Positions 37,787-47,000 of a stretch of DNA of 64,000 nucleotides are shown here, in pieces; the stretch's first letter is position 1; each line of letters opens with the position of its first letter. The translations under genes and the position numbers were made by a program. Source of the DNA: Dyadobacter sp. 676 (GTDB taxonomy: Bacteria; Bacteroidota; Bacteroidia; Cytophagales; Spirosomataceae); the NCBI RefSeq assembly GCF_040448675.1, contig NZ_CP159289.1:5997001-6061000 (forward strand), in the 5' to 3' direction. The notes under the pieces were generated by a model. The model was not told the origin of the DNA, made no database searches, and saw only the letters and a list, made by a program, of their open reading frames with translations.

Positions 37787-37865
37787 ATAATTCCTTTTGT
37801 AGAACATAATGCGCAGAAAATTTGCAGGACGGCTGGATAACCCTTTTGTTCGAACCACCGGATTT

Positions 37866-37920
37866 TTACCGTTAAATAAGTTTACAAGTAATATTAGTTC
37901 TTATAGAATTTATCTAATAT
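37866..37920. promoter_or_regulatory. AT-rich divergent control region with nested palindromes
   Basis: The 307-base gap 37748-38054 separates the GntR gene from the oxidase unit. It holds TTACCGTTAAATA (37866-37878), perfect arms ATATTAG (37891-37897) and CTAATAT (37914-37920), and a nested TTCT-TAT-AGAA (37898-37908). These are good operator candidates for one or both neighbours. The stretch 37921-38054 shows nothing else I can name. Confidence 0.4.
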
Positions 37921-38054
37921 AATTTGAGAAAAATTGTAAAATTAATTCTATTAATAATGGACTGTTGAACCCGGTGGAGGTGGTTGGGGTGAAGGCGGGG
38001 CACAACCATGTCGTTCGGAGCCGCATTCATTTTCCATTTAAACCATCATACACC

Positions 38055-38900
38055 ATGTTAAAAGTCGCAGGCAATGCCCTTCAAACGACGCGTTTGGGCG
38101 GCGCCCCCACGGAAACAACCTCCATGTTCGGCCCGCTTACCGACCTGATCGGTACCTGGGTAGGGAACAAGGGATGGAACCTCGTCGCCGTACCCAACCA
38201 GAACGGCGGCTTCATCCTCCTCGTGCAGCCTTACACCGAAACGCTCACCATCACGCCGTTGAGCACCCCCACGCCCAACCGCGGGACTCACATCGTGCAG
38301 CAGGTACCGACCCTGCTGTACAGCCTGGCCATCCACAGCAATATCGACGGAAGTTTGCTGCATGCCGAAAACGGGACCTGGCTTTTGTTGCAGGATTGTC
38401 CGGATGCGTTCAGCATTGCGCGCCAGGCCTCCGTACCCCACGGCGATTCCCTGCTGGCGCTGGGCGGCTCGTCGGTAACGGGCGGGGCGCCGGATATCCC
38501 CGAGATCAGCACATTGCCCATTACCGGGCCGGGTTCCAAGCCGCTCGGCTACACCGACCCCTACCTGACTCCGCAGCCGGGTTTCAACAAGGTCAACCCG
38601 AACGCGACCTTGCAGGAAGCGATCGCCGGTCAGACGATCACCTCTACGACCGCCATCACGGTAAACACGGCCAACAAAGGCGGCATTACCAACATTCCCT
38701 TCATCGTCCGGAACGCCAACACAACGAGTTTCGAAGCCACATTCTGGATCGAAACCGTGCAAAACCCGAATACAGGCGGTTCATTCCTGCAACTTCAATA
38801 TTCGCAGACTTCCATCATCGAGTTCATACAGCAATTCCACGATCCGTCGAGACTGATCCAGTGGCCGCATGTGAACATCAACACGATGGTCAAACAATGA
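38055..38900 (+). CDS. barrel-like protein of the amine-oxidase unit, possibly haem-binding
   Basis: A 281-residue protein from ATG 38055, without signal peptide. The segment FGPLTDLIGTWVGNKGWNLVAVP followed by strand-rich sequence (FILLVQPYTETLTITPL) resembles the opening of nitrobindin/lipocalin-like barrels, and a second strand-rich part (SFEATFWIETV, GGSFLQLQYSQTSIIEF) closes it. The haem-binding reading is tentative because no axial His can be assigned by eye. It is the first gene of a three-gene unit with two flavin oxidases (36 bases to the next), so it may consume their hydrogen peroxide or carry substrate. Confidence 0.5.
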   Translation: MLKVAGNALQTTRLGGAPTETTSMFGPLTDLIGTWVGNKGWNLVAVPNQNGGFILLVQPYTETLTITPLSTPTPNRGTHIVQQVPTLLYSLAIHSNIDGSLLHAENGTWLLLQDCPDAFSIARQASVPHGDSLLALGGSSVTGGAPDIPEISTLPITGPGSKPLGYTDPYLTPQPGFNKVNPNATLQEAIAGQTITSTTAITVNTANKGGITNIPFIVRNANTTSFEATFWIETVQNPNTGGSFLQLQYSQTSIIEFIQQFHDPSRLIQWPHVNINTMVKQ

Positions 38901-38936
38901 CGCTATCCCGGCGCCTTCACAATAAAAACGATATTT

Positions 38937-40121
38937 ATGACAGACCATTTCGATGTGATCGTGGTCGGCGGAGGGGCGATTGGCCTCTCTACCGGCTACC
39001 ATGCAGGCAAGCGAAAAGCCAAAACGCTGGTTTTGGAGCAGTTCAATTTCAAAAACCAGCTCGGAAGCTCGGCGGGCGTCTCGCGGCAGTACCGCATTCC
39101 GTACCCCGAGGACTATATGGTGCAGATGGCACTGGACGCCCAGCCGTACTGGGACGAGCTGCAATCGCTGACGCCCAAAACTTTGCTCGACAAGGTGGGA
39201 ACACTCTGGTTCGGGGACCCGTCCGTGCATTCGACGGAGGGCAATATCGCCGAAGCGGAGCAGGCGCTCAAAGCCCTGAATGTACCTTATACGAACCTGA
39301 CGGCCAGGGAAATCGAGGCACAATACCATTTCCGTAACCTGCCCGACACGTATACCGGGCTATTCCAGGCCGACGGGGCGAGCATCGATTTCCGTGCCAC
39401 CATTGAAACATTGTACCAGGCCTGCGAGCAAAGCGCTTACACCACTTTGCGGGAAGAGTCGCCCGTGACGGCGATCGGGCGGGACGGCGGGTTGTTTACC
39501 GTTACCACGCCAAAAGGTGTTTTTTCGGGTGAAAAGCTGGTGCTGGTGCCCGGCCCTTATGTCGACAGCGTGATCAACCTGCTCGGCTTTACGATCGAGG
39601 CTACCTATTGGAATATGTCGTCGGCCTATTTCAAAAAGACCGACCCATCGATCCGGTACCCGACGTGGTTCGTGTTCCAGAATGCGATCGGATCGAACGG
39701 CAACCAGTTCTACGGCTTTCCCGGCGTGGTTTGGGACCATCCCGAATACATCCGCGTGGCGCCCGATTTCGTGATCGAGCCGCTTACCGAGCCGGGGCAA
39801 CGCACACTGGTGCCCAACCCGCAGGAACTCGCGTACACGTCCGAATGGGTGCGCTCGCACATGACTGGCCTGGACCCGGCGCCCTGTTTTACTTCCACCT
39901 GCCTGATCGCACTCAGCAAGATCCCCAATAAGGAACTTCTGATCGATTTTGCGCCGCCTTATGTGCCCGATCATGAGCATATCGTGGTTTACGCCACAGG
40001 CTGGGCGGCGAAATTCACACCGTTTCTCGGCAAAATACTGACCGAGCTCGCACTGGACGGTCATTCGACGTTCGACATTTCACCGTTCAGGCTGGGATAC
40101 AATTATTTCAAGGCAATCTAA
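38937..40121 (+). CDS. FAD-dependent oxidase of the sarcosine/N-methyltryptophan oxidase family
   Basis: A 394-residue flavoprotein: dinucleotide motif VIVVGGGAIGLSTGYH, ATG-like SSAGVSRQYRIPY near residues 42-54 (R-x-x-R/Y pattern of monomeric sarcosine oxidases), and GWAAKFTPFLGKILTEL at the C-terminus. The Cys in APCFTST aligns by position with the Cys that covalently holds FAD in monomeric sarcosine oxidase; this alignment is by eye. The usual reaction oxidises a secondary or N-methyl amine and makes hydrogen peroxide. Middle gene of the unit; 10 bases to the next. Confidence 0.8.
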   Translation: MTDHFDVIVVGGGAIGLSTGYHAGKRKAKTLVLEQFNFKNQLGSSAGVSRQYRIPYPEDYMVQMALDAQPYWDELQSLTPKTLLDKVGTLWFGDPSVHSTEGNIAEAEQALKALNVPYTNLTAREIEAQYHFRNLPDTYTGLFQADGASIDFRATIETLYQACEQSAYTTLREESPVTAIGRDGGLFTVTTPKGVFSGEKLVLVPGPYVDSVINLLGFTIEATYWNMSSAYFKKTDPSIRYPTWFVFQNAIGSNGNQFYGFPGVVWDHPEYIRVAPDFVIEPLTEPGQRTLVPNPQELAYTSEWVRSHMTGLDPAPCFTSTCLIALSKIPNKELLIDFAPPYVPDHEHIVVYATGWAAKFTPFLGKILTELALDGHSTFDISPFRLGYNYFKAI

Positions 40122-40131
40122 ATCCATCGAC

Positions 40132-41895
40132 ATGAACAAAAACACGCCACTTAACAATGGAATGCAGCCCGGCCTTCAAATGGAGGTCGCGATTATCGGC
40201 GCGGGTACCTCGGGCCTTTACAGTGCTTATCGCCTTACCGACACGGGCAAATTCACCGGCGGGCAGGTACAGGTATTCGATATGAGCGAGCGCATCGGTG
40301 GCCGGCTGGAATCGGTGGTCCTGCCGGGAATGGATTTCTGGGGCGAGCTCGGTGGAATGCGTTACCTGACTTCCCAGGAAATCGTGACGACGCTCATCGA
40401 AGGCTATCCATTGAGCGAAAAGGACCTTTCCAAACGCACCCCGGTGCTCAAAGACCGCATGACGCCTGTGCCATTCCCGATGGGTAACCCGGCCGATCTG
40501 CTTTTCTATCTGCGCAAGGAGCATTTCAGGCAGAACGCCTGGAACGTGGCGCAGCAGGAAGGCCGGAAGCTCGTCACCCGCTATTACCTCAACGACGACG
40601 ACATCGGTTTCAGCTCGGACCAGCTTTTCAACAAAATCATTTACGACGTGCTCATGGCCGATCCGTGGTTTGCGGGCAAATATGCCGGCAAGGTGTCGAA
40701 AGGCCCGACGGAATACGACTTTGCTTTCATGCTTACCAGCCGCGACTGGGACGATGTGAAGCCCAATCTGACCTATCATTTTCCCGGTTCGCCTTACGAT
40801 GGCAGAAAGGTGAACGACCTGGGATTCTGGAACCTGATCAAAGACCAGGTGTCGGAAGAGGGATACCAGTTTGTGGCGAATGCCGGGGGCTACTATTCTA
40901 ATACGATCAACTGGAATGCGGCGGAGGCGTTTCCCTATATGGTGGGGGATTTTTCCGCAGATGTGACCTATAAAACCATCGGGGAAGGCTATGACAGCAT
41001 CGCATATGCGCTGGCTAACCAGTACATGGGCGTGGAAGGTGCCTGTATCTGGTCGGAAAACAAGCTCCTGACGTTTTCGAAAGGGCACGGGTTTCGCGAT
41101 ACGTACCGGTACGAGCTCACATTCCTGAACATTCCCGGCAATGTAATCTGGCACGCCTATGCCAACCACGTTATCCTCGGAATGCCGCGCAAATCGCTCG
41201 AATTGCTCGATCAGCAAAATTTCTTTTTCAATTCCAGCGAAAATACCCGGCTCGACGGCAATATACGCTCCGTGATCATGGAACCGGCATTCAAAATCCT
41301 GATGGGCTTCACCGAGCCGTGGTGGAAAAAGCTCGGTATCGATTCGGGGCATTCGATCACCGACTTGCCGATGCGCCAATGCTATTATTTCGGCACCGAC
41401 CCGCGGAACAACAACTCGATGCTGCTTGGCAGCTATGGCGACATGGAAACCGAGACGTTCTGGAAGGCATTGTCGGATGATACGGTTTTGTTTAAAGTCA
41501 GAGCGACCGAATCGGCTTCACTCGCGGAGCTGAAGGCACTTGAACGCGAACAGGCCACGCAACTGATGGTGAACGAAATCATGTCGCAACTGAGGGAACT
41601 CCACGGCGACCGGGTGGTCATCCCCGAACCCTACGTGACCTACTTCCGCGACTGGACCGACGATCCGTTCGGGGCGGGTTACCATGCCTGGAAAGCGGGC
41701 GTGTCGGTGAAGGACGTCATGCCTTATATGCGCAAGCCCGACGCCGGCGAGAATATCCACGTTGTCGGTGAGGCGTATTCCGATCAGCAGGGATGGGTGG
41801 AAGGCGCGGTCTGCGAAGCCGAGAAAATGCTGGAAGAGCATTTCGGCCTGACGCGCCCGAAATGGCTGAGCGATACGTATTATATGGGTTGGTAA
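40132..41895 (+). CDS. flavin amine oxidase (L-amino-acid/monoamine oxidase type)
   Basis: A 587-residue flavoprotein: VAIIGAGTSGLYSAYRL, the acidic FDMSERIGGRLES, ELGGMRYL for flavin contact, and C-terminal GENIHVVGEAYSDQQGWVEGAVCEAEKML. The WTDDPFGAGYHAW stretch is typical of bacterial L-amino-acid oxidases. No signal peptide, so cytoplasmic. It probably turns an amino acid or amine into the imino product with hydrogen peroxide release. A terminator follows at 41922, so the unit ends here. Substrate unknown. Confidence 0.85.
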   Translation: MNKNTPLNNGMQPGLQMEVAIIGAGTSGLYSAYRLTDTGKFTGGQVQVFDMSERIGGRLESVVLPGMDFWGELGGMRYLTSQEIVTTLIEGYPLSEKDLSKRTPVLKDRMTPVPFPMGNPADLLFYLRKEHFRQNAWNVAQQEGRKLVTRYYLNDDDIGFSSDQLFNKIIYDVLMADPWFAGKYAGKVSKGPTEYDFAFMLTSRDWDDVKPNLTYHFPGSPYDGRKVNDLGFWNLIKDQVSEEGYQFVANAGGYYSNTINWNAAEAFPYMVGDFSADVTYKTIGEGYDSIAYALANQYMGVEGACIWSENKLLTFSKGHGFRDTYRYELTFLNIPGNVIWHAYANHVILGMPRKSLELLDQQNFFFNSSENTRLDGNIRSVIMEPAFKILMGFTEPWWKKLGIDSGHSITDLPMRQCYYFGTDPRNNNSMLLGSYGDMETETFWKALSDDTVLFKVRATESASLAELKALEREQATQLMVNEIMSQLRELHGDRVVIPEPYVTYFRDWTDDPFGAGYHAWKAGVSVKDVMPYMRKPDAGENIHVVGEAYSDQQGWVEGAVCEAEKMLEEHFGLTRPKWLSDTYYMGW

Positions 41896-41921
41896 GCTCC
41901 GCATATTGTTGTTGGAAAAGG

Positions 41922-41944
41922 AGCCCCCGGCGGGCTTCTTTTTT
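41922..41944 (+). terminator. Rho-independent terminator of the oxidase unit
   Basis: AGCCC (41922-41926) and GGGCT (41932-41936) pair over a 5-base loop, followed by TCTTTTTT. Confidence 0.75.
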
Positions 41945-42015
41945 GCAGGGACAAATCTGCGGCATAATTTTATTGGCGCAGGCTGGGAATCAACTCACCC
42001 AAGTTCCCATTTCAC

Positions 42016-43848
42016 ATGCGCATTACAGGTGCAAACTACTCCACAGGACATTGCAAATTCTCGGTTTGGGCCCCCGAAAAAGAAACGATGCGGCTCGCGC
42101 TGGCCGGTCGCGCGCCGGTGGCGATGCAAAAAAACGAAGAAGGGTATTTCGAAACGGAGCTCCGGGACGTCGGACCAGGCGCCCGATACCGGTTTATCCC
42201 CGATGACGGGAGCGGCTACCCCGACCCGGCATCCCATTTCCAACCCGACGGAGTCCACGGCGATTCCGAGGTTGTCGACCACAACGCTTTCAAGTGGACT
42301 GACAATGCCTGGCACGGCCTGCCGTTGAAAGATCTCATCTTCTACGAGATCCACACAGGTACCTTCACGCAGGAAGGTACATTTGAAGGTATTATTTCAA
42401 AACTCGATTACCTCGCCGGGCTCGGCGTGAATGCGATCGAACTCATGCCCGTGTGCCAGTTTCCCGGAGGGCGGAACTGGGGTTACGATATGGTGTTTCC
42501 CTACGCCGTGCAAAACAGCTACGGCGGTCCGGACGGCCTTAAAGCATTGGTGGATGCCGCACATGCGAAGGGACTGGCCGTTTTCCTTGACGTGGTGTTC
42601 AACCACGTAGGCCCGGAAGGTAACTATCTGCCGCAATTCGGGCCCTATTTCACAGACCAATACGCTACCCCGTGGGGCAATGCGATCAACCTGGACGGTA
42701 CCTGGTCGGATGGCGTCCGCAACTATTTCTGCAACGCGATCCTGCATTGGTACGAGCATTACCATATCGATGGCCTGCGCGTGGATGCGGTGCATATGAT
42801 GTTCGATAACGGCGCCGTACATTTCTGGGAACTTGTTTCGGAAAAGCTCGGTGAACTCCGGCAGCGCCTCGGCCGCAATTTTTACCTTATCGCCGAATGC
42901 GACCTGAATAGTCCCAGGGTCGTAAAATCGCCTGAAAACGGCGGCTGGGGTTTTCAGGCGCAATGGCTGGACGATTTTCACCACGCATTGTACGTTTTGC
43001 TCGACGAGCGCGGCCGCGACCGGTACGAAGACTTCGGCAGTATCCGGCAATGGGCCAAGGCTTACACCGATGGTTTTGTCCACAGCGGGGAATACGTCAG
43101 GTTCCGCAAGCGCAGGCACGGCGCATCGTCCGCCGGTATTCCAGGCGATAAATTCGTGGTATTCAATCAGAACCACGATCAGGTCGGCAACCGGGTAGGT
43201 GGCGAAAGGCTCAGTATGCTGGTGAGTTTTGAAAGACAGAAGATAGCTGCCGCCGCCATACTGCTGGCGCCGTACCTGCCTATGCTTTTCATGGGGGAGG
43301 AATATGGTGCAAAAACACCGTTTTTCTACTTCGTAAGCCACTCGGATGAGGAGCTGATCCGGAAAGTCGTGGAAGGGCGAAGGAAGGAGTTCGAGAATTA
43401 CAATTGGGAAAAAGACCCGCCCAACCCGCAGGATGAGGACACTTTCCGTCAGTCGAAACTGGACTGGTCGGAGACCGGCGAAGCCGCGCAAGCCATTTTG
43501 CTCCGCTGGCACCAGTCGCTGATTATCCTGCGAAAAACCCACCCCGCGTTGCGCCAATTCGCAAAAAACGATGTCGCTGTCGATGTAATCGGAACGCGTT
43601 GCCTGGTACTGTACCGCAGGAGCGCCGATCAGACGCGGGAACTTGCATGTGTGTTCAACCTGGGCGATGAAGGTGTGGAAGTGCCCCTGCCTGAAAATGG
43701 AAAGGAGTGGGTAAAAGTGCTGGATTCCGGCGATGCGGAGTGGGGCGGTGAATTAAAACCCGGCGAAGGAAGCAACCGTTTGGAAGGAGCGCCGAAGGTG
43801 GTTGTCGGGAAACAGGGCGTGGTAATATTGGATTCGATCGCATCGTAA
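42016..43848 (+). CDS. treZ: malto-oligosyltrehalose trehalohydrolase
   Basis: A 610-residue GH13 enzyme with an N-terminal CBM48-like domain (CKFSVWAPEKETMRLAL) and the family motifs DVVFNHVG, GLRVDAVHMM (nucleophile Asp), IAECDLNSP (acid Glu) and NHDQVGNR. The NHDQVGNR form and length match treZ and not glycogen branching enzyme. It releases trehalose from maltooligosyltrehalose. The usual partner treY is not in this window. The gene appears monocistronic. Confidence 0.92.
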   Translation: MRITGANYSTGHCKFSVWAPEKETMRLALAGRAPVAMQKNEEGYFETELRDVGPGARYRFIPDDGSGYPDPASHFQPDGVHGDSEVVDHNAFKWTDNAWHGLPLKDLIFYEIHTGTFTQEGTFEGIISKLDYLAGLGVNAIELMPVCQFPGGRNWGYDMVFPYAVQNSYGGPDGLKALVDAAHAKGLAVFLDVVFNHVGPEGNYLPQFGPYFTDQYATPWGNAINLDGTWSDGVRNYFCNAILHWYEHYHIDGLRVDAVHMMFDNGAVHFWELVSEKLGELRQRLGRNFYLIAECDLNSPRVVKSPENGGWGFQAQWLDDFHHALYVLLDERGRDRYEDFGSIRQWAKAYTDGFVHSGEYVRFRKRRHGASSAGIPGDKFVVFNQNHDQVGNRVGGERLSMLVSFERQKIAAAAILLAPYLPMLFMGEEYGAKTPFFYFVSHSDEELIRKVVEGRRKEFENYNWEKDPPNPQDEDTFRQSKLDWSETGEAAQAILLRWHQSLIILRKTHPALRQFAKNDVAVDVIGTRCLVLYRRSADQTRELACVFNLGDEGVEVPLPENGKEWVKVLDSGDAEWGGELKPGEGSNRLEGAPKVVVGKQGVVILDSIAS

Positions 43849-44004
43849 AAACGCAAGGCGCCCGGCCGGAATATCGGGAGACCGATACCGTTACTTCTGT
43901 CGATCAAAAGCGCGTTTGCAGCCTTGCTGTCGCTTTGCGGGCGGTAGCAGCCGTCGCGACGCAGAAGTTGAAGGTTTCGTTCAGACAGTAGGCGCGGTTT
44001 CTGC

Positions 44005-44012
44005 TATATTTG
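44005..44012 (+). promoter_or_regulatory. -7 promoter box for the HTCC gene
   Basis: TATATTTG, a full TAnnTTTG match, 53 bases before ATG 44065. The rest of the 216-base gap shows no other clear signal. Confidence 0.5.
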
Positions 44013-44064
44013 AAGTTCCGTTCGGCCTGATCCGGGCGGTCAGAAGAGAACTTCTTTCAAAAAA

Positions 44065-47000
44065 ATGGCGGAAAAGTGGCTTATGCGGGTGAGGAAATGC
44101 GGGTTTGAGAGGCTTTGGCCGGCTTTTCTGCTCGTGGCAAGCTTAGTGGCCATGCGCGGCCACGCCGCGGGCGAGGCAACCGGCCGCGTGCTGCGCTATT
44201 CGATCCGCGACGGGTTGTCTTTCGGAGTGGTGAACAGCATTACGCAGGACAAGGATGGTCTGATGTGGTTCGCCACAGGCGATGGCGTGAGCCGGTTCGA
44301 CGGCACCGCATTCAAAAATTTCAAATACGATCAGGGCGATCCGCATAGTTTGCCGGGAAACTATGTGAAATCCATTATTTGTGACGCAAACGGTACGATA
44401 TGGGTATCTTCCCGGGACGGGATCGGCGAGTTTGTGCCCGCTGCACAGCGTTTCAACCGGTATAAACCTTCACAGAACAAAAGCGGGGCCGGGGACGACG
44501 TGAGCGACATCAGCCAGGGCTCGCGCGACCGCCTTTGGCTGGCGCTGAACGGTTCCGGCTTCGCATCGTTCGACACCCGGAACCACCGGTTTACCTTCTA
44601 CAACCAGCAAACGTTACCGGGACTTTTCACCAATTCCGTTCTGAATGTTTTCGAAGATTCACAGGGAATGCTCTGGCTGGGCTCGCGCGACAGCGGGGTG
44701 GAGGTCTGGAAACCCGGTGCTGCCGGAAAACTGGTCAGAGCCGGCATCGGTCCGGACGGGGTGCCTTCCGCACGGATCAACGCCATTTACGAAGACCACC
44801 TGCGAAACGTATGGATTGCATCGTCGCGCGGTTTGATCCTTTACAAAAGAAAGGAAGGACGGTTTTACGATCTGCATATCGATACCTTTCATAACAGCGA
44901 CATCTACCTCTCCGTGATCGAGGACCATCAGGAAAACCTGCTCATAGGCGTGCAGGACGGCGGTCTTTACCGGTTGAGGTTGTCTCAAATGGCCTCGCGT
45001 ACGCCCGATGCGCTCGTTTTCGAGCAAGTCAGGGATAAGGACAGCAAAGGCATCACCCAGCGTTCGGTGCAATCGCTGTATATCGACATCGACCGGAACA
45101 TATGGCTGGGAACCTACGGCGAGGGCGCCTACCTGATCAGCGCCATTCCCGAGAAGTTCCGGAAATTCGAACAGAAAACCATCGATGCGCGCGCCGAGAG
45201 CTATCTCAGATATTACGGCATGTGCGCCGACAGGGACGGAAACCTCTGGATCGGTACGGATGGCGAGGGGATTTACAAAACGACCGCTTCGGGCGAGATT
45301 TTAAAGCATTATGCCGCGGGACCACGGGCAGGGCAGCTTCCCGACGGGGCCGTCATCGCCGCTCACCGCGACCGGCAGGACCGTCTGTGGTTCGGGACTT
45401 ATTCCAAAGGGCTCGTCCGGTACGATCCCGCGACGGACAGTTTCAAACGCTACGCGCACGAGCCGTCGGACCCTCGTTCGCTGGGCAGGAATGATGTGCG
45501 TGTTATTTACCAGGACAAACGGAAGAATATCTGGGTAGGTACGAACGGGGGAGGTATCGGCCTGCTCGACGAACGGACAGGTAAGTTTCGCAATTTTGTC
45601 CCTTCCAACAGTTCCATCAATGCCAACGACGTCCGTGCGATCGCCGAGGACAAGTATGGCAACCTTTGGATCGGGACCTACGGCGGAGGGCTGAATTACC
45701 TGAATACGCGCACCATGCAGTTCGTTTCATGGTTCAATGCGCCGGGAAAGGAACCTTACCTGTCCAACCGCATTATATTTTCGTTGTATATGGACCCGCT
45801 CGACCGGCTATGGATCGGTTCGGAAGGAAACGGCCTGCTGCTGTTCGATACGCGGGCGAAAAACGTGCGTTTCTTCGACGAGAAGCGCGGACTGGCGAGT
45901 AATGTGATCAACGCGATCCAGCCGGAAGGCACCGGCAAGGTTTGGGTGAGCACCAATAAGGGGCTTTCCCGGATCGATTCGCAAACCGGCCTGATCGAGA
46001 ACTTCGATACCAGCCACGGTTTGCAGGGAGGGCAGTTCAATCCCGGCTCCGCCCTTTTCAACGCGAAAAGCGGCATGATGAGCTTCGGGGGAACCGAAGG
46101 CTGGAACCTTTTCGATCCGGGTCAGGTAAGCGCGTCGCGGTACCAGCCCAAGGTGATGATCAGCGGGATGCGGATATTCGGTAAGGACCGGGAGGGCAAC
46201 CGGTCTGTTTCGCTTTATGAATACCTGGGCAAAGCCAGGCGGTTTTCCATTAAACCCGACCAGCCCGTGTTCACCATCGATTACACCGCATTGAACTACG
46301 CCTACCCCGAACTTACGCGCTATGCCTATATGCTCGAAGGGCTCGATAAGGACTGGAATTATGTCGGGAACGAGCGTTCGGCGAGTTACCGTTATCTGCC
46401 ATCCGGGAATTATGAGTTTAAAGTAAAAGTAGCAAATCAGGACGGCGTCTGGTTCGACGATTACGCCTCGCTGCCGATCCGGGTAATGCCGCCGTGGTAC
46501 CAGAGCTGGTGGGCGTACATGTTGTATCTCCTGACCGTCGGGCTGGTGCTCTATTACTATCAGCAATACAAACTCGGGCAGGAAAAGATGAAATACGAGG
46601 TCCAGCTGGCGCATTTGGAAACCCGCCAGCAAATGGAGCTGAACGAGAAGAAGCTTTCGTTTTTTACCAACGTGTCGCACGAATTCCGGACGCCTCTGAC
46701 GTTGATCATCAACCCGATCCGGGAAATGATACAGGCCGGGAACGCCGACGGAAGCACCCATATCATTTACAGGAATGCGAAAAGGCTGCTCAGCCTGGTG
46801 GACCAGCTGCTGCTGTTCCGCAAGGCCGATCAGCAGACCGATCAGCTCAAACCCGCTGTGCACAATCTGCCTCAGCTTGTTACCGAAGTGTTTCAATGCT
46901 TTTTGCACCAGGCAGAGCAGAAACATATCCGTTATGAACTGGCCCTGCCCGATTCCGAGGTGGAAGTGGTCTGTGATTGGGAAAAGATCGAGATAGCCAT

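Noticed and set aside
40108..41379. Long minus-strand frame opposite the flavin amine oxidase
   Set aside because: No recognisable domain, and the oxidase frame is complete and conserved.
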